Shown here piece after piece: positions 46,428 to 54,430 of a stretch of DNA of 54,430 nt. The notes beneath the pieces were generated by a model, which was not told the origin of the DNA, ran no database searches, and worked only from the letters and a program-made list of their open reading frames with translations. Numbering within the stretch: the first letter of the stretch is position 1; every line of letters starts with the position of its first letter. The position numbers and the translations under genes are program-made. Location of the stretch: assembly GCA_900552555.1 (NCBI GenBank), contig URZW01000009.1, positions 1 through 54,430 of the forward strand, given 5' to 3'. This DNA is from an uncultured Clostridium sp. GTDB lineage: Bacteria > Bacillota > Clostridia > TANB77 > CAG-508.

Positions 46428-46471
46428 AAAAACAAGGATATATCTAGATTGTTCTTGATATCCTTGTTTTT
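46428..46471 (-). terminator. Terminator of tRNA-Pro
   Basis: A 14-bp perfect stem (aaaaacaaggatat / atatccttgttttt) with a TTTTTAACTTT tail on the minus strand. Confidence 0.8.
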
Positions 46472-46517
46472 GTGTCCATATTTTAGGTTGGACTTCCTGC
46501 GCTATTATAAAATTTAT

Positions 46518-46593
46518 TGGTCGAGGTGACAGGGATCGAACCTGCGACCTCATGGTCCCAAACCACGCGCGCTACCAACTGCGCTACACCTCG
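46518..46593 (-). tRNA. tRNA-Pro (anticodon UGG)
   Basis: 76 nt including an encoded CCA (tgg at 46518-46520 on the plus strand). Acceptor CGAGGTG/CACCTCG; anticodon loop TTTGGGA gives TGG; T-loop GTTCGATCC. Confidence 0.94.
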
Positions 46594-46698
46594 AAATTAA
46601 ATTTTATTTCAATTTCTCCGCGCTTATATATAATAGCATACTTTTTCTGCTTTTGCAATAATTTTTTTTAAATTTTTTAAATTTTTTTGGTAAATTAC

Positions 46699-46727
46699 TT
46701 GAATATTATTAAAAAAGCAATTATAAT
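46699..46727 (+). promoter_or_regulatory. Promoter of tRNA-Arg(ACG)
   Basis: TTGAAT (46699-46704), 17 bp, TATAAT (46722-46727), 9 bp before the tRNA. Confidence 0.75.
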
Positions 46728-46736
46728 ATAGTGTAT

Positions 46737-46813
<77 letters not shown>

Positions 46814-46814
46814 G

Positions 46815-46843
46815 AAAACTCTCAATTATTTTGAGAGTTTTTA
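46815..46843 (+). terminator. Terminator of tRNA-Arg(ACG)
   Basis: The stem AAAACTCTCAA / TTGAGAGTTTT follows directly after the CCA end, then TTAATATTTT. Confidence 0.85.
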
Positions 46844-46875
46844 ATATTTTATATATAATAATTTTGAATAACATT

Positions 46876-47553
46876 TTATTCAAAAAATTGTTTTAAATCT
46901 AACTTATCATCTATTTTACTATAAACTACTTTATACTGTTTATCTTTTATAGACTTTTTAATAGCCTCAACATCTTTTTTAAAAACCCCAACAAATCTGT
47001 AACCTGCTGAGTTAGGATATTTTAAAAATAAATATGTTATTTTCATATTATGATTTATAATTCCCATAACAGCTTTTTCTTTTTTATTCATTCTAATTTG
47101 TTTTTCTGTCATTTTTTTATTATTCGCTCCTTTAAAAGTTTGCTGTAGATTATAACTCTTTTCAACTTCCTTTGTTCTGTCCTTTTTTAAAATACTTACA
47201 AAATATACAATAAATCCTATCACAATTAAAAATAGAATTGCTATTCCAATATATGCTGAAATATATTGCGAAATAATAAAATATATAATAGCATATATTA
47301 TATACATGAATTTATTTTCTGTTTTACACGGGTCACATTCTATTAAAATTCCCATTACTATTGGAAATAATGCACCACAAACTATTCCTTTTTGAATATC
47401 ATAGGTACTATCTAAGCAAAACCTATATCCTATATATCCAAATAAGCAACTTGCAGTTATTACACATATCAACCCTATCATTAGTTCTGATAATTCTTCA
47501 CTTATTAAATCGTTTTTTATCTTTTCTTTTTCTTCCGTTTCTTTATTTAACAT
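46876..47553 (-). CDS. Membrane protein of unknown function
   Basis: 225 aa, not recognised. After an acidic, helical start (~1-22) come four membrane segments (~24-120), including CVITASCLFGYIGYRFC and IIYFIISQYISAYIGIAILF. A basic cytoplasmic C-terminal domain (~125-225) holds YNLQQTFKGANNKKMTEKQI and KYPNSAGYRFVGVFKKDVEA. Four cysteines lie in or near the membrane part, two of them as CDPC. GGGGAG precedes the ATG. It lies 49 bp downstream of the deaminase-like gene and may share its transcript. Confidence 0.7.
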   Translation of the reverse strand: MLNKETEEKEKIKNDLISEELSELMIGLICVITASCLFGYIGYRFCLDSTYDIQKGIVCGALFPIVMGILIECDPCKTENKFMYIIYAIIYFIISQYISAYIGIAILFLIVIGFIVYFVSILKKDRTKEVEKSYNLQQTFKGANNKKMTEKQIRMNKKEKAVMGIINHNMKITYLFLKYPNSAGYRFVGVFKKDVEAIKKSIKDKQYKVVYSKIDDKLDLKQFFE

Positions 47554-47602
47554 CTATATACTCCCCATTTATTCAAAATCATTCATTATATTTTTATCTT
47601 TC

Positions 47603-50131
47603 TTAAATTATCTCTGGATTGTCTTCTAAAATTTTATCAACAATATTATCGTTACTAGTTAAGTTAAATGTAACAACATAACCCTGTAAATACCTAGCTT
47701 TAACTCTTAAATTATAATTATCTTTATTTACATATATCTTAGCCTTTCCTTTTCCATTTTTAGCTTCTTGAACCAAATTAGAGACAGGAGAATTTCCATC
47801 AAAAGCAATAACAATTGAACTTCTTCTTTCAAAAATTTCATAATTAAAACTTTTATAAATACCAAACTCTTCATTTTCTGTTGAAATACGAACTCCACTA
47901 ATTTCATCACTTAAAAGCCTTTCCCCAACTTCTTTTGAAATCATTTTAGGGATTATTGCATATATTTCAAACTTTTTATTTGATTTTTTTGAAATATCTA
48001 TTATAGCTTTTTCGTATCCTTCAACCTTATGTCCTATTGCAAAATATACTTTTGTATTATCAATTTTTGTAATTAGATCTTCTAATAGTTTTAATCCTTC
48101 CTCTGTTACTTTTGTCTCTTTATTTTTAGCATTAAAACTTCCTCCTGCAATTATTATAGGCATTTTGTCTGTTGGTAGATTTTTTATTTTATTTTTTAAT
48201 ATTTCTTCTGATTCTATATTTTCATTAATTCTTAATGGTATATTGTTGTTTTTATTTTCCTCTTCAATTTTAGCCTCTAAGTCTAGCATAGCTTCTTTTA
48301 TGCTTCTACCTGCTAAAAATTCATTAAATTTTTTGCTTTTTTCTTCAAAATATTTATTTTCATGTTCTAATATTTCATCTTCTACTTTTCTCATTTTTAG
48401 AAAATCTTCATTGCTTAATCCCAATAAATTTTGTAATGCTAATTGTTCATCAACTGTATCTGTTCCATAGGCTCCACATCCATCCGTTCCTTGTACACAT
48501 TTTATATCATTTTCTAAATATTTTTTTATTGGATGATTTTTTAATGTGTTTAAATTATTTAGCCTTACATTTGAGGTTAGTTGAAATTCTAGGACTGCTC
48601 CTGCTTCTTTTATTTCTTGCATTAGTTTTCTTCCTTTTTCAGAATCTAATTTTGGAGTATATAGTCCATGTCCTATTCTTACTCTTGGCATTTTTTGTCC
48701 TGGTTTTAAACTCTGTTTTACACATTCAATTGATTTTTTTACATTGTCTCTTAAACTATCATTTTCACCAGCATGTATTCTTACAGTATATCCATTGTCT
48801 TCATTACATACATATTGAACAATTTCTTCTATTGCAGGTTTTAATTCTGATATATCATTTATTTCTTCTCCTATAAAGTCGCTTCCCACTACATATGGGC
48901 TTTTTGATACTGCTTTTAAAACATTTAAATTTTCTCTTAAATAGTTGCTACTTGTTTTTGCATCTTTTATTATTGTAAGTGGTATTCTTCTAATACCTAC
49001 TAAAAATCTTATTTTTACTCCTGTTTCTTTTTCTATTTCTGGCATTATTCCATGTAAGTCCTCTAATAAACTTATGGCTTTCATTCCTTTTTCACCTAAA
49101 TGTGTATCTGTAATTTCTATGTAATATATTCCTTGTCTTTGATATTCTCTTGCTATCCATAGTAATTTATCTTGTCTTAAATTAATTTTTGCATATGGAC
49201 TGCTTTCTTTTGAATCTTCTATCATTTTATTTAATATTTTTCTTATTTCTCTATCAGGAATTTTTTCTATTTTGTTTTTTTCAAGATTTATTTTTTCTTC
49301 ACTTTCTATTCCTCTTGCAAAAACATATCTATATAAATATAATTTTTCAAGATTTGTAAATACTGCTTGTCCATCTTTTAATATTTCTAAGCTTTTTCTT
49401 ATTTTTGATATGTTTTCATCTGCATTTTCTAGGTTGTTTAATATTAAATCTGCAAAATTTATAAATGTATTATCATCAATTCTTCTTGTTAAATATTTTC
49501 CTTGTAATTCTGAATTTTCGAATTGCTTTTCAACTTTTTTTCTTTGTTCATATATTTTTTCTTCTTGCTCTTTTGTTATTTTTAAATCGATTTTTTTGAT
49601 ATAATACAATGGATATCTAATTTGACGTTTTATTCCTAAAGCTATTAAACAATCTGCTGATAAGTTTGCATTCATATGTGTGTGTAAATCTGTTCTGAAT
49701 TTTGCTTTTTTTAATATGTATGATTTTACTAGAGTTTGGTTTATATTTAGATTGTATCTTTTTGTTTGTGACATTAGTGTTTTGCTTATTGCTGGAATTG
49801 TTGCTTTTATCTCAATTCTTCCATCTGTATATATGTTTGCTACTTTAATTCCTCCTAGTCTAAATATATATACTTCTTCATTGTCTCCATTTATACTTGC
49901 TGGTATTTTGCCTTTTATTATTTTCATGTCTTTTTCGTTTTTTATTGTTTTTAGTCCACATATTTTTGCTAGGTTTGTTATTAAGTTTCCTGTTCCATGG
50001 TTTGGCGTTTCTAGTATATATGTTAGTTCATCTTCGCTTGTTTTATATAGATTTACTATGATGTCTTTTTCTTTGTCTAAATAAAACTTATTTATTATTT
50101 TTGAATTTTCTATTGTATTTGTTTTTTCCAT
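47603..50131 (-). CDS. Adenosine-deaminase-like metallohydrolase with extra N- and C-terminal domains
   Basis: 842 aa, far longer than ordinary adenosine deaminases (~340 aa). An N-terminal region (~1-140) precedes an amidohydrolase core with the zinc and catalytic motifs in order: DLHTHMN (H150, H152), VRIHAGEND (~455), RIGHGLYTP (~490), TSNVRLNN (~525) and GTDGCGAYGTD (~550). A C-terminal Rossmann-like domain (~640-842; PIIIAGGSFNAKNKE, VYFAIGHKVEGYEKAI, VIAFDGNSPVSNLVQEAKNG) resembles SLOG/LOG nucleotide-binding folds. The usual ribosome site is missing: GGAGGAG lies ~30 nt before the ATG with a small hairpin between. The substrate is probably a nucleoside or nucleotide; a defence or signalling role is speculative. 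Confidence 0.8.
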   Translation of the reverse strand: MEKTNTIENSKIINKFYLDKEKDIIVNLYKTSEDELTYILETPNHGTGNLITNLAKICGLKTIKNEKDMKIIKGKIPASINGDNEEVYIFRLGGIKVANIYTDGRIEIKATIPAISKTLMSQTKRYNLNINQTLVKSYILKKAKFRTDLHTHMNANLSADCLIALGIKRQIRYPLYYIKKIDLKITKEQEEKIYEQRKKVEKQFENSELQGKYLTRRIDDNTFINFADLILNNLENADENISKIRKSLEILKDGQAVFTNLEKLYLYRYVFARGIESEEKINLEKNKIEKIPDREIRKILNKMIEDSKESSPYAKINLRQDKLLWIAREYQRQGIYYIEITDTHLGEKGMKAISLLEDLHGIMPEIEKETGVKIRFLVGIRRIPLTIIKDAKTSSNYLRENLNVLKAVSKSPYVVGSDFIGEEINDISELKPAIEEIVQYVCNEDNGYTVRIHAGENDSLRDNVKKSIECVKQSLKPGQKMPRVRIGHGLYTPKLDSEKGRKLMQEIKEAGAVLEFQLTSNVRLNNLNTLKNHPIKKYLENDIKCVQGTDGCGAYGTDTVDEQLALQNLLGLSNEDFLKMRKVEDEILEHENKYFEEKSKKFNEFLAGRSIKEAMLDLEAKIEEENKNNNIPLRINENIESEEILKNKIKNLPTDKMPIIIAGGSFNAKNKETKVTEEGLKLLEDLITKIDNTKVYFAIGHKVEGYEKAIIDISKKSNKKFEIYAIIPKMISKEVGERLLSDEISGVRISTENEEFGIYKSFNYEIFERRSSIVIAFDGNSPVSNLVQEAKNGKGKAKIYVNKDNYNLRVKARYLQGYVVTFNLTSNDNIVDKILEDNPEII

Positions 50132-50192
50132 TATATTTTTGTCGAGTTCTTTAGGCTCGCTCTCCTCCGTTCCTTTTAATAGTTAACTCAAT

Positions 50193-50221
50193 ATTATATC
50201 ATATTTTTTGTTACACTTCAA
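50193..50221 (-). promoter_or_regulatory. Promoter of the deaminase-like gene
   Basis: On the minus strand TTGAAG (50221-50216), 17 bp, TATAAT (50198-50193), leaving a ~55-nt leader. Confidence 0.7.
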
Positions 50222-50244
50222 GGATTTATGTTGACTTTTAAAAT

Positions 50245-50281
50245 AAAACCAGAAAATTTCAAAATTGATTTTTCTGGTTTT
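50245..50281 (-). terminator. Terminator of the C26-hydrolase gene
   Basis: A 12-bp stem AAAACCAGAAAA / TTTTCTGGTTTT with TTATTTTAAAA on the minus strand, 22 bp after the stop codon. Confidence 0.75.
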
Positions 50282-50303
50282 ATTTTTTATTATTTAGATA
50301 ACT

Positions 50304-50919
50304 TTATAGGCAATTAATAAAATAATTAAATATTTTTTTACTGCATTCATAATCTAATAATTCTGGATGCCATTGAATGCCTAAAAAGAATTTTCTGTTT
50401 TTACTTTCAACCGCTTCAATTATACCATCACTACTATATGCCGAAATATCAAGAGAAGTGTTAGAAATCGCAAAAGAGTGAAGTGAATTCACCATAATTT
50501 CTTCTTTATTTAATATTTTAAATAAAATAGAATTTTTGTTTATTGTAATTTTGTGGCATATGTCTTTGCTTATTCTATGATTATTCACTCTTTTTATAGC
50601 ATGTCCTCCAAAAGTTTTTCCCATTAATTGCATTCCTAAACATATACCTAAGGTTGGTTTATCTATGTCATATAAATATTTAATAATATCATAATCTAAA
50701 TCATAACTTTTTTGTCCGCCCTGGAAGAATTATTCCATCACATAATTTAATTAAATTTTTATTTATATTTAAGTTATCACTATTTAAAAAGTCAAATGGA
50801 ATGCACATAATTGATATATTATATTTTCTTAAATACTTTATTAAATAATCTCTAACACCATAAATTGCGTTGCTATCTTTTGTTTCATAGTTTCTTAATA
50901 TAATGCCAATTGTTTTCAA
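50304..50919 (-). CDS. Gamma-glutamyl-gamma-aminobutyrate hydrolase-like protein (C26), +1 shift at CGG
   Basis: ~204 aa, class I glutamine-amidotransferase fold of the PuuD/C26 family, which cleaves gamma-glutamyl bonds. The zero frame stops soon after CDGIILPG (CCA GGG CGG ACA ... TGA at 50701). Skipping the C of CGG gives ILPGGQKSYDLDYDI and continues through the nucleophile elbow KPTLGICLGMQLM (Cys), MVNSLHSFAI and the catalytic His-Glu GIQWHPEL to 50304. LPGG is the family's usual sequence at that point. The start is TTG, with GGGAGG 8-9 nt upstream; the nearer ATG is out of frame. It follows the guanine deaminase gene, suggesting a small nitrogen-salvage operon. Confidence 0.88.
50716..50718 (-). 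other. CGG recoding site in the C26 hydrolase gene
   Basis: CCA GGG CGG ACA in the zero frame; CCA GGG (C) GGA CAA AAA AGT TAT GAT in the +1 frame, giving the conserved PGG turn. Confidence 0.85.
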
Positions 50920-50967
50920 ATCATGTTCCTCCCTACAAATTACTATTTGTCTAGTAAAATATTAATT

Positions 50968-51429
50968 TTAATATATTTTTCCGTTTTCTTCTTTATATTT
51001 TTCAAAAGTTTTCATACATTCTTCTCTATCTAAATGAGTTAAGTGTATTAAATCCTTGTTATTTCCCTTTAAATAATCATAAATAACATCATCTCTGAAT
51101 CCTATCTCTCCTGCATCCTCTTTTGTACAGCCATAATATACCTCTTTGATATTTGCCCATATTATTGCAGATAGACACATTGGGCATGGTTCACAAGATG
51201 TATATAAGATACAATTTGATAAATCATATGTGTTTAATTTTTTGCATGCTTCTCTTATTGCTACAACTTCTGCATGAGCCGTTGGGTCATTGTTTTTTAA
51301 TACTCTGTTATTCCCATTTGCAATTATGTTACCTTCTTTGTCTGTTATCACGGCTCCAAATGGTCCTCCCTCTTTATTTGATATTCCTTTGTCTGCATTT
51401 TCTTTTGCAATTTTCATGTATCTATTCAA
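50968..51429 (-). CDS. guaD: Guanine deaminase (cytidine-deaminase fold)
   Basis: 153 aa. Zinc-binding motifs TAHAEVVAIREAC (H-A-E) and SCEPCPMC (PCxxC) are intact. GGPFGAVI, NDPTAHAEV and GEIGFRDDVIYDYL match Bacillus-type GuaD more closely than TadA. It deaminates guanine to xanthine in purine salvage. GGAGG precedes the ATG. The C26-type hydrolase gene begins 48 bp downstream, probably on the same transcript. Confidence 0.88.
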   Translation of the reverse strand: MNRYMKIAKENADKGISNKEGGPFGAVITDKEGNIIANGNNRVLKNNDPTAHAEVVAIREACKKLNTYDLSNCILYTSCEPCPMCLSAIIWANIKEVYYGCTKEDAGEIGFRDDVIYDYLKGNNKDLIHLTHLDREECMKTFEKYKEENGKIY

Positions 51430-51563
51430 TTTGCTTCCTCCTTTTATGTTTTAAAAATTTTTTCCATTTATATTTTTATTAATATTATATTCTATTTTGT
51501 TAATTATCTCAATAAATTCATAAAAAATATCTTTTTTAATATATTTTAATAGTTATAGTTGAA

Positions 51564-51614
51564 TAATGATAATGCCAGAAATACCTGTGTATGATATTTC
51601 AAAGATTATCATTA
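51564..51614. repeat. Intergenic inverted repeat upstream of the M23 peptidase gene
   Basis: Outer arms TAATGATAAT / ATTATCATTA (10 bp) enclose a GAAATA / TATTTC inner stem. The inner GAAATACCTG 10-mer also occurs in the arms of element E. The 230-bp gap around it holds nothing else that I can support. Confidence 0.6.
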
Positions 51615-51660
51615 CTTAATTGTATTTTTTAATAACTCTTTTTAATTTGGAGGAACTTAA

Positions 51661-52728
51661 ATGATTTTAAAAACTTTAAAAATAAATAAATACTTCTACC
51701 TTATAACATCAATTTTATTAATAACTATAACCATAACAAGTTATATTTTTATTTCAAAATCAGCAAATTTTGGTCCAGAATTATTTTGGAACAACTACTC
51801 CAGTACTTCACTAACTGAATCTTCTGATGGAAATTTTATAAACTGGGTTGATTTTAATATAACATCTGAAGCACTATCAAAAACAGCTAAATTGGACATA
51901 GACTCTCACAATTCTGATTCTGAAATTAAATACAATTGGATAGAGTTGTTGGCATATCTTGCTTGTAAAAATGGTGGTAATTTTAAAAATATTAAACAAA
52001 ATGATTTGGATAAATTGGTTTCACAATTAAAAAATGGAAAATCTATGCCAGATTTAACTCAAAATATGAAGTATTATAATTATTATTTTAATGCATATTC
52101 AGCTGTTTTAAGTGGATTTATTGGTAATTATTCTGTTGAAGTTGCAGACGAAAACGGTACTACTCATTTTGAAGATAAATATGGCATTAAGGCTTTTTTG
52201 CCTATTGCTAAGAATTATAGCTTTAGTCATTATGATGATTTTGGTGCTTCAAGGTCTTATGGTTTTAAGCGTACTCATTTAGGAAATGATTTGATGGGGA
52301 GTATTGGTACTCCTATAATTGCTGTTGAATCTGGTACTGTTGAACATTTAGGTTGGAATCAGTATGGTGGTTGGCGTGTTGGAATTAGGAGTTTAGATGG
52401 TAAAAGGTATTATTACTATGCACATTTGAGAAAAAATCATCCTTATGCTTCTGGTCTTACAGAAGGTTCAAAGGTTACTGCTGGTGATGTTATTGGTTAT
52501 TTGGGGATGACTGGTTATAGTACAAAAGAAAATGTGAATAATATCAATGTTCCACACCTTCATTTTGGTTTGCAACTTATTTTTGATGAGTCACAAGTTG
52601 ATGGTAATAATGAAATTTGGATTGATGTATATAATATTATTGAATTTTTGATGCAAAATCGTTCTGCTGTTTTTATGAATAATTCTGATACTAAAGATTT
52701 TGTAAGGAAATATAACTTTAAAGAATAA
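51661..52728 (+). CDS. M23 family (LytM-type) metallopeptidase
   Basis: 355 aa. One N-terminal membrane helix or signal (~12-30), an ~150-residue helical region without a known motif, then a C-terminal M23 domain (~205-320). Zinc ligands are present: RTHLGNDL (HxxxD, ~214) and PHLHFGLQL (HxH, ~300), with SGTVEHLGWNQYGGWRVGI and YYAHL between. Such enzymes cut peptidoglycan cross-bridges or activate other hydrolases, acting outside the membrane. TTGGAGG precedes the ATG. It is convergent with the HtrA gene. Confidence 0.88.
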   Translation: MILKTLKINKYFYLITSILLITITITSYIFISKSANFGPELFWNNYSSTSLTESSDGNFINWVDFNITSEALSKTAKLDIDSHNSDSEIKYNWIELLAYLACKNGGNFKNIKQNDLDKLVSQLKNGKSMPDLTQNMKYYNYYFNAYSAVLSGFIGNYSVEVADENGTTHFEDKYGIKAFLPIAKNYSFSHYDDFGASRSYGFKRTHLGNDLMGSIGTPIIAVESGTVEHLGWNQYGGWRVGIRSLDGKRYYYYAHLRKNHPYASGLTEGSKVTAGDVIGYLGMTGYSTKENVNNINVPHLHFGLQLIFDESQVDGNNEIWIDVYNIIEFLMQNRSAVFMNNSDTKDFVRKYNFKE

Positions 52729-52733
52729 GAGAG

Positions 52734-52755
52734 GTGAAAATGTTTTTATTTTCAC
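52734..52755. terminator. Terminator between the M23 and HtrA genes
   Basis: The stem GTGAAAAT / ATTTTCAC is extended by AGGT/ACCT with a bulge, followed by TTATTTTTT on the plus strand. It lies 5 bp beyond the recoded HtrA stop. Confidence 0.65.
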
Positions 52756-52760
52756 TTACC

Positions 52761-53899
52761 TTATTTTTTCCCGTAATGCAATTGAAATTATTTTATTAAT
52801 TTTCCCCCTAGAAATTTGCAAATTAACAATATCATTTGGACTTTTACTATATATATACTCCCTTAAATCATTCATTGTTTCAAGTTCATTTCCATCTATT
52901 GACATTATAATATCTCCTTCTTTTAACTCTGTTTTTGAAGCAGGTCCATTACTTATGATTTGAGCAACATATATTCCATTATTAAAACTAACATTACTAT
53001 TCAAATATGGTACAACCTCTTTATCATATGCATACACACCCATTGTTGCTTGTACAAAGGAATTATTATTAGTAAAACTATCAATAACAGGCTTTACCAC
53101 ATTTATTGGAACCGCAAATCCTATTCCCTCCGCTGATGATATTTTTACTGTATTAATTCCGTATTACTTTACCATTTGGATAAATTAATGGTCCCCCACT
53201 ATTTCCCGGATTTATGGTAGCATCTGTTTGTATTAAGTCTGACATGTATGATACTGTATTATTTTCTTCGAGCTTTATAGTCCTATTTTTGCTGCTTATA
53301 ATTCCTGATGTAACTGTTCTTCTAAACTCAAAACCTATTGGGTTTCCAATTGCGTATACAGTTTCTCCTACTCTTATTTTGCTAGAATCTTCTAATTCAA
53401 CATATTTTAAATCTTTTGCATCAATCTTTGTAATAGATAAATCTAAATCTGTATCACTCCAAACAACTTGACCATCATATTTCTTCCCATTTTCTAGAGT
53501 AATATAACATGTGCTATATCTTCCTCCTGTAACATGTTCATTACTTAATATATATCCATTTTCAGTTACAATAACACCAGTTCCAAGTCCCAAAGATGTT
53601 TCATTTCCGCTAGAAAAAATCGAATTTCCTGTGTTTTTTAATTTGGATATTCCTACTACACTTTTTATTGTTTCCTCTAATGTATCTGCCACATTTTTGC
53701 TATTTTCAGTTACTTTTTCCACAGTTTGTTCATTTACTGTGGATTGTACTCTTTCTGTTTGATAGTTTGAACTGCTTATATCAATTTTTGTATATGTATT
53801 AACTAAATAAATTGATATTAAGCATAAAAATATTATAAATATACATATTATAATTGCTTTTTTTATTTGATTTTTCTTTTTACTTCTTTTTGATTTCAT
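52761..53899 (-). CDS. htrA: HtrA/DegP-type serine protease, two +1 shifts at CGG
   Basis: ~378 aa, a membrane-anchored envelope quality-control protease. A membrane helix (~14-33) is followed by a trypsin-like domain with a complete triad: His in LSNEHVTGG (~120), Asp in DTDLDLSITKI (~150) and Ser in NPGNSGGPL (~231). Next is a PDZ domain (~290-375). The zero frame stops right after GKVIRN. Skipping the C of CGG (53161) gives GKVIGINTVKISSAEGIGFA, the canonical sequence joining the protease and PDZ parts. In that frame a second CGG (52773) near the end changes ALREKIR to ALGKK. AGAGGAGG precedes the ATG. Loss of the frameshift would leave a protease with no PDZ and an incomplete last barrel strand. 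Confidence 0.92.
52771..52773 (-). other. CGG recoding site 2 in htrA (C-terminal)
   Basis: TTA CGG GAA AAA ATA AGG TAA in one frame; TTA (C) GGG AAA AAA TAA after the shift, ending LGKK. HtrA PDZ domains often end in a TLG(E/K)-like strand, but either ending is possible, so this site is weaker than the others. Confidence 0.6.
53159..53161 (-). other. CGG recoding site 1 in htrA
   Basis: GTA ATA CGG AAT TAA: a stop two codons on. GTA ATA (C) GGA ATT AAT ACA gives V-I-G-I-N-T, in which the Gly is near-invariant in HtrA proteases. Confidence 0.9.
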
Positions 53900-54008
53900 A
53901 GTTCCTCCTCTTTAAATTTTTTCCTTTTTTATTTTTTTTAAACAATTTTAGATTAATTTGCTTGCTTTTTATTTTTATAATGAATATAATTAGTTTAATT
54001 CTTATGAT

Positions 54009-54105
54009 GTTACAGGTCATTAGGGAATTTTCTTGAAATACCTGAGAAAAATATGAAAAATATTATTTACAGGTATTTCAAGATATTTCCTTACTGAACT
54101 GTAGC
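54009..54105. repeat. Intergenic inverted-repeat element E
   Basis: Imperfect ~36-bp arms: the left starts GTTACAGGTCATTAGGG and both contain TCTTGAAATACCTG. The right arm's complement starts GCTACAGTTCAGTAAGG and matches element D. It ends 21 bp before the next start codon. Confidence 0.7.
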
Positions 54106-54125
54106 CTTATGATATGGAGGTTCTT

Positions 54126-54430
54126 ATGAATAAAAAGAATTTAGATAAAAATATTAATAATTATAATATAATAATAATAAGTAATGAAAATAAAATTATA
54201 AATAAACTTTCTATTCTTTTTGATAATTCTAAATATAATTTTGTTTTATTTAAAGACCCTTTATCAGCTCTTAAAGAAATTAAAACAAAGAAATATGATT
54301 TAGTTATTGTTAATTCAATTTTTCCAGAATATTTATTAATTGAATTAATAAAAAAAATTAAATTATATGATTCTTATATTTTTACAATTTTAATTACTGA
54401 GCATTGTAATTTATCTTCTGCTTTAAATGT
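54126..54430 (+). CDS. Receiver-like protein with degenerate phosphoacceptor (partial, runs off the window)
   Basis: The 101 codons present start at an ATG preceded by TATGGAGG. After a short Lys/Asn-rich start, the order of strands and helices (NIIIISNENKIINKLSILFD, DPLSALKEIKTKKYDLVIVNS, then IFTILITEHCNLSSAL) resembles a response-regulator receiver domain. The acidic pair after strand 1 is SNE, and the phosphorylatable Asp at the end of strand 3 (usually LVLLD) is Asn (VIVNS), so it is probably not phosphorylated. The output domain lies beyond the window. Confidence 0.6.
   Translation, partial: MNKKNLDKNINNYNIIIISNENKIINKLSILFDNSKYNFVLFKDPLSALKEIKTKKYDLVIVNSIFPEYLLIELIKKIKLYDSYIFTILITEHCNLSSALN

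Overview
The window is very AT-rich, with dense Shine-Dalgarno (GGAGG) sites, TTGACA/TATAAT promoters, short T-tailed hairpin terminators and a Gram-positive envelope gene set (LCP ligase, DacF-type carboxypeptidase, LPXTG sorting signal, YhgE/Pip, CvpA). It looks like an uncultured, probably gut-dwelling Clostridia-like Bacillota. There is no phage, CRISPR array or rRNA here; three tRNA genes (Arg-UCU, Pro-UGG, Arg-ACG) are present.

Layout. 0-5 kb: an AMP-forming acyl-CoA ligase, then a TetR regulator and a YhgE/Pip membrane protein. 5-25 kb: a surface-protein locus on the minus strand. It encodes a 4174-residue VWA/SpaA-repeat protein ending in a dockerin, a small cohesin+dockerin protein, a 1552-residue cohesin+InlB-repeat+dockerin protein, and a cohesin with an LPKTG wall anchor. 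No enzyme is encoded with them, so this reads as an enzyme-free cohesin-dockerin surface assembly. 25-30 kb: ComEA-like protein, D,D-carboxypeptidase, LCP protein, CvpA and a DUF5711-like protein. 30-35 kb: an Rpn-family nuclease, a large pseudopilin-like protein with a divergent XRE regulator, and a YkvI-like transporter. 35-41 kb: a Gld-type ABC exporter operon, a tRNA, another SpaA surface protein and an XRE regulator. 41-54 kb: M18 aminopeptidase, FAD/Rieske oxidoreductase, Fic protein, an adenosine-deaminase-like protein with an extra C-terminal domain, glutamine-amidotransferase-like hydrolase, guanine deaminase, M23 peptidase, HtrA protease and the start of a receiver-like protein.

The most striking observation is translational. 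Five genes (Rpn, YkvI, FAD/Rieske, C26 hydrolase, HtrA) look broken by frameshifts, but every break falls exactly on an in-frame CGG codon. Skipping the C (+1) and reading the next GGN as glycine restores the family protein each time, including two successive shifts in Rpn and two in HtrA. Checking CGG trinucleotides against frame by eye, I found no in-frame CGG anywhere else in the coding sequence, including the 12.5-kb gene. The two tRNA-Arg genes present (UCU and ACG) cannot read CGG. This suggests that CGG has no arginine meaning in this organism and acts as a +1 frameshift signal (CGGN read as Gly).

A second genome-wide signature is a set of dispersed intergenic inverted repeats with related ends (TTACARTTCAC-like).
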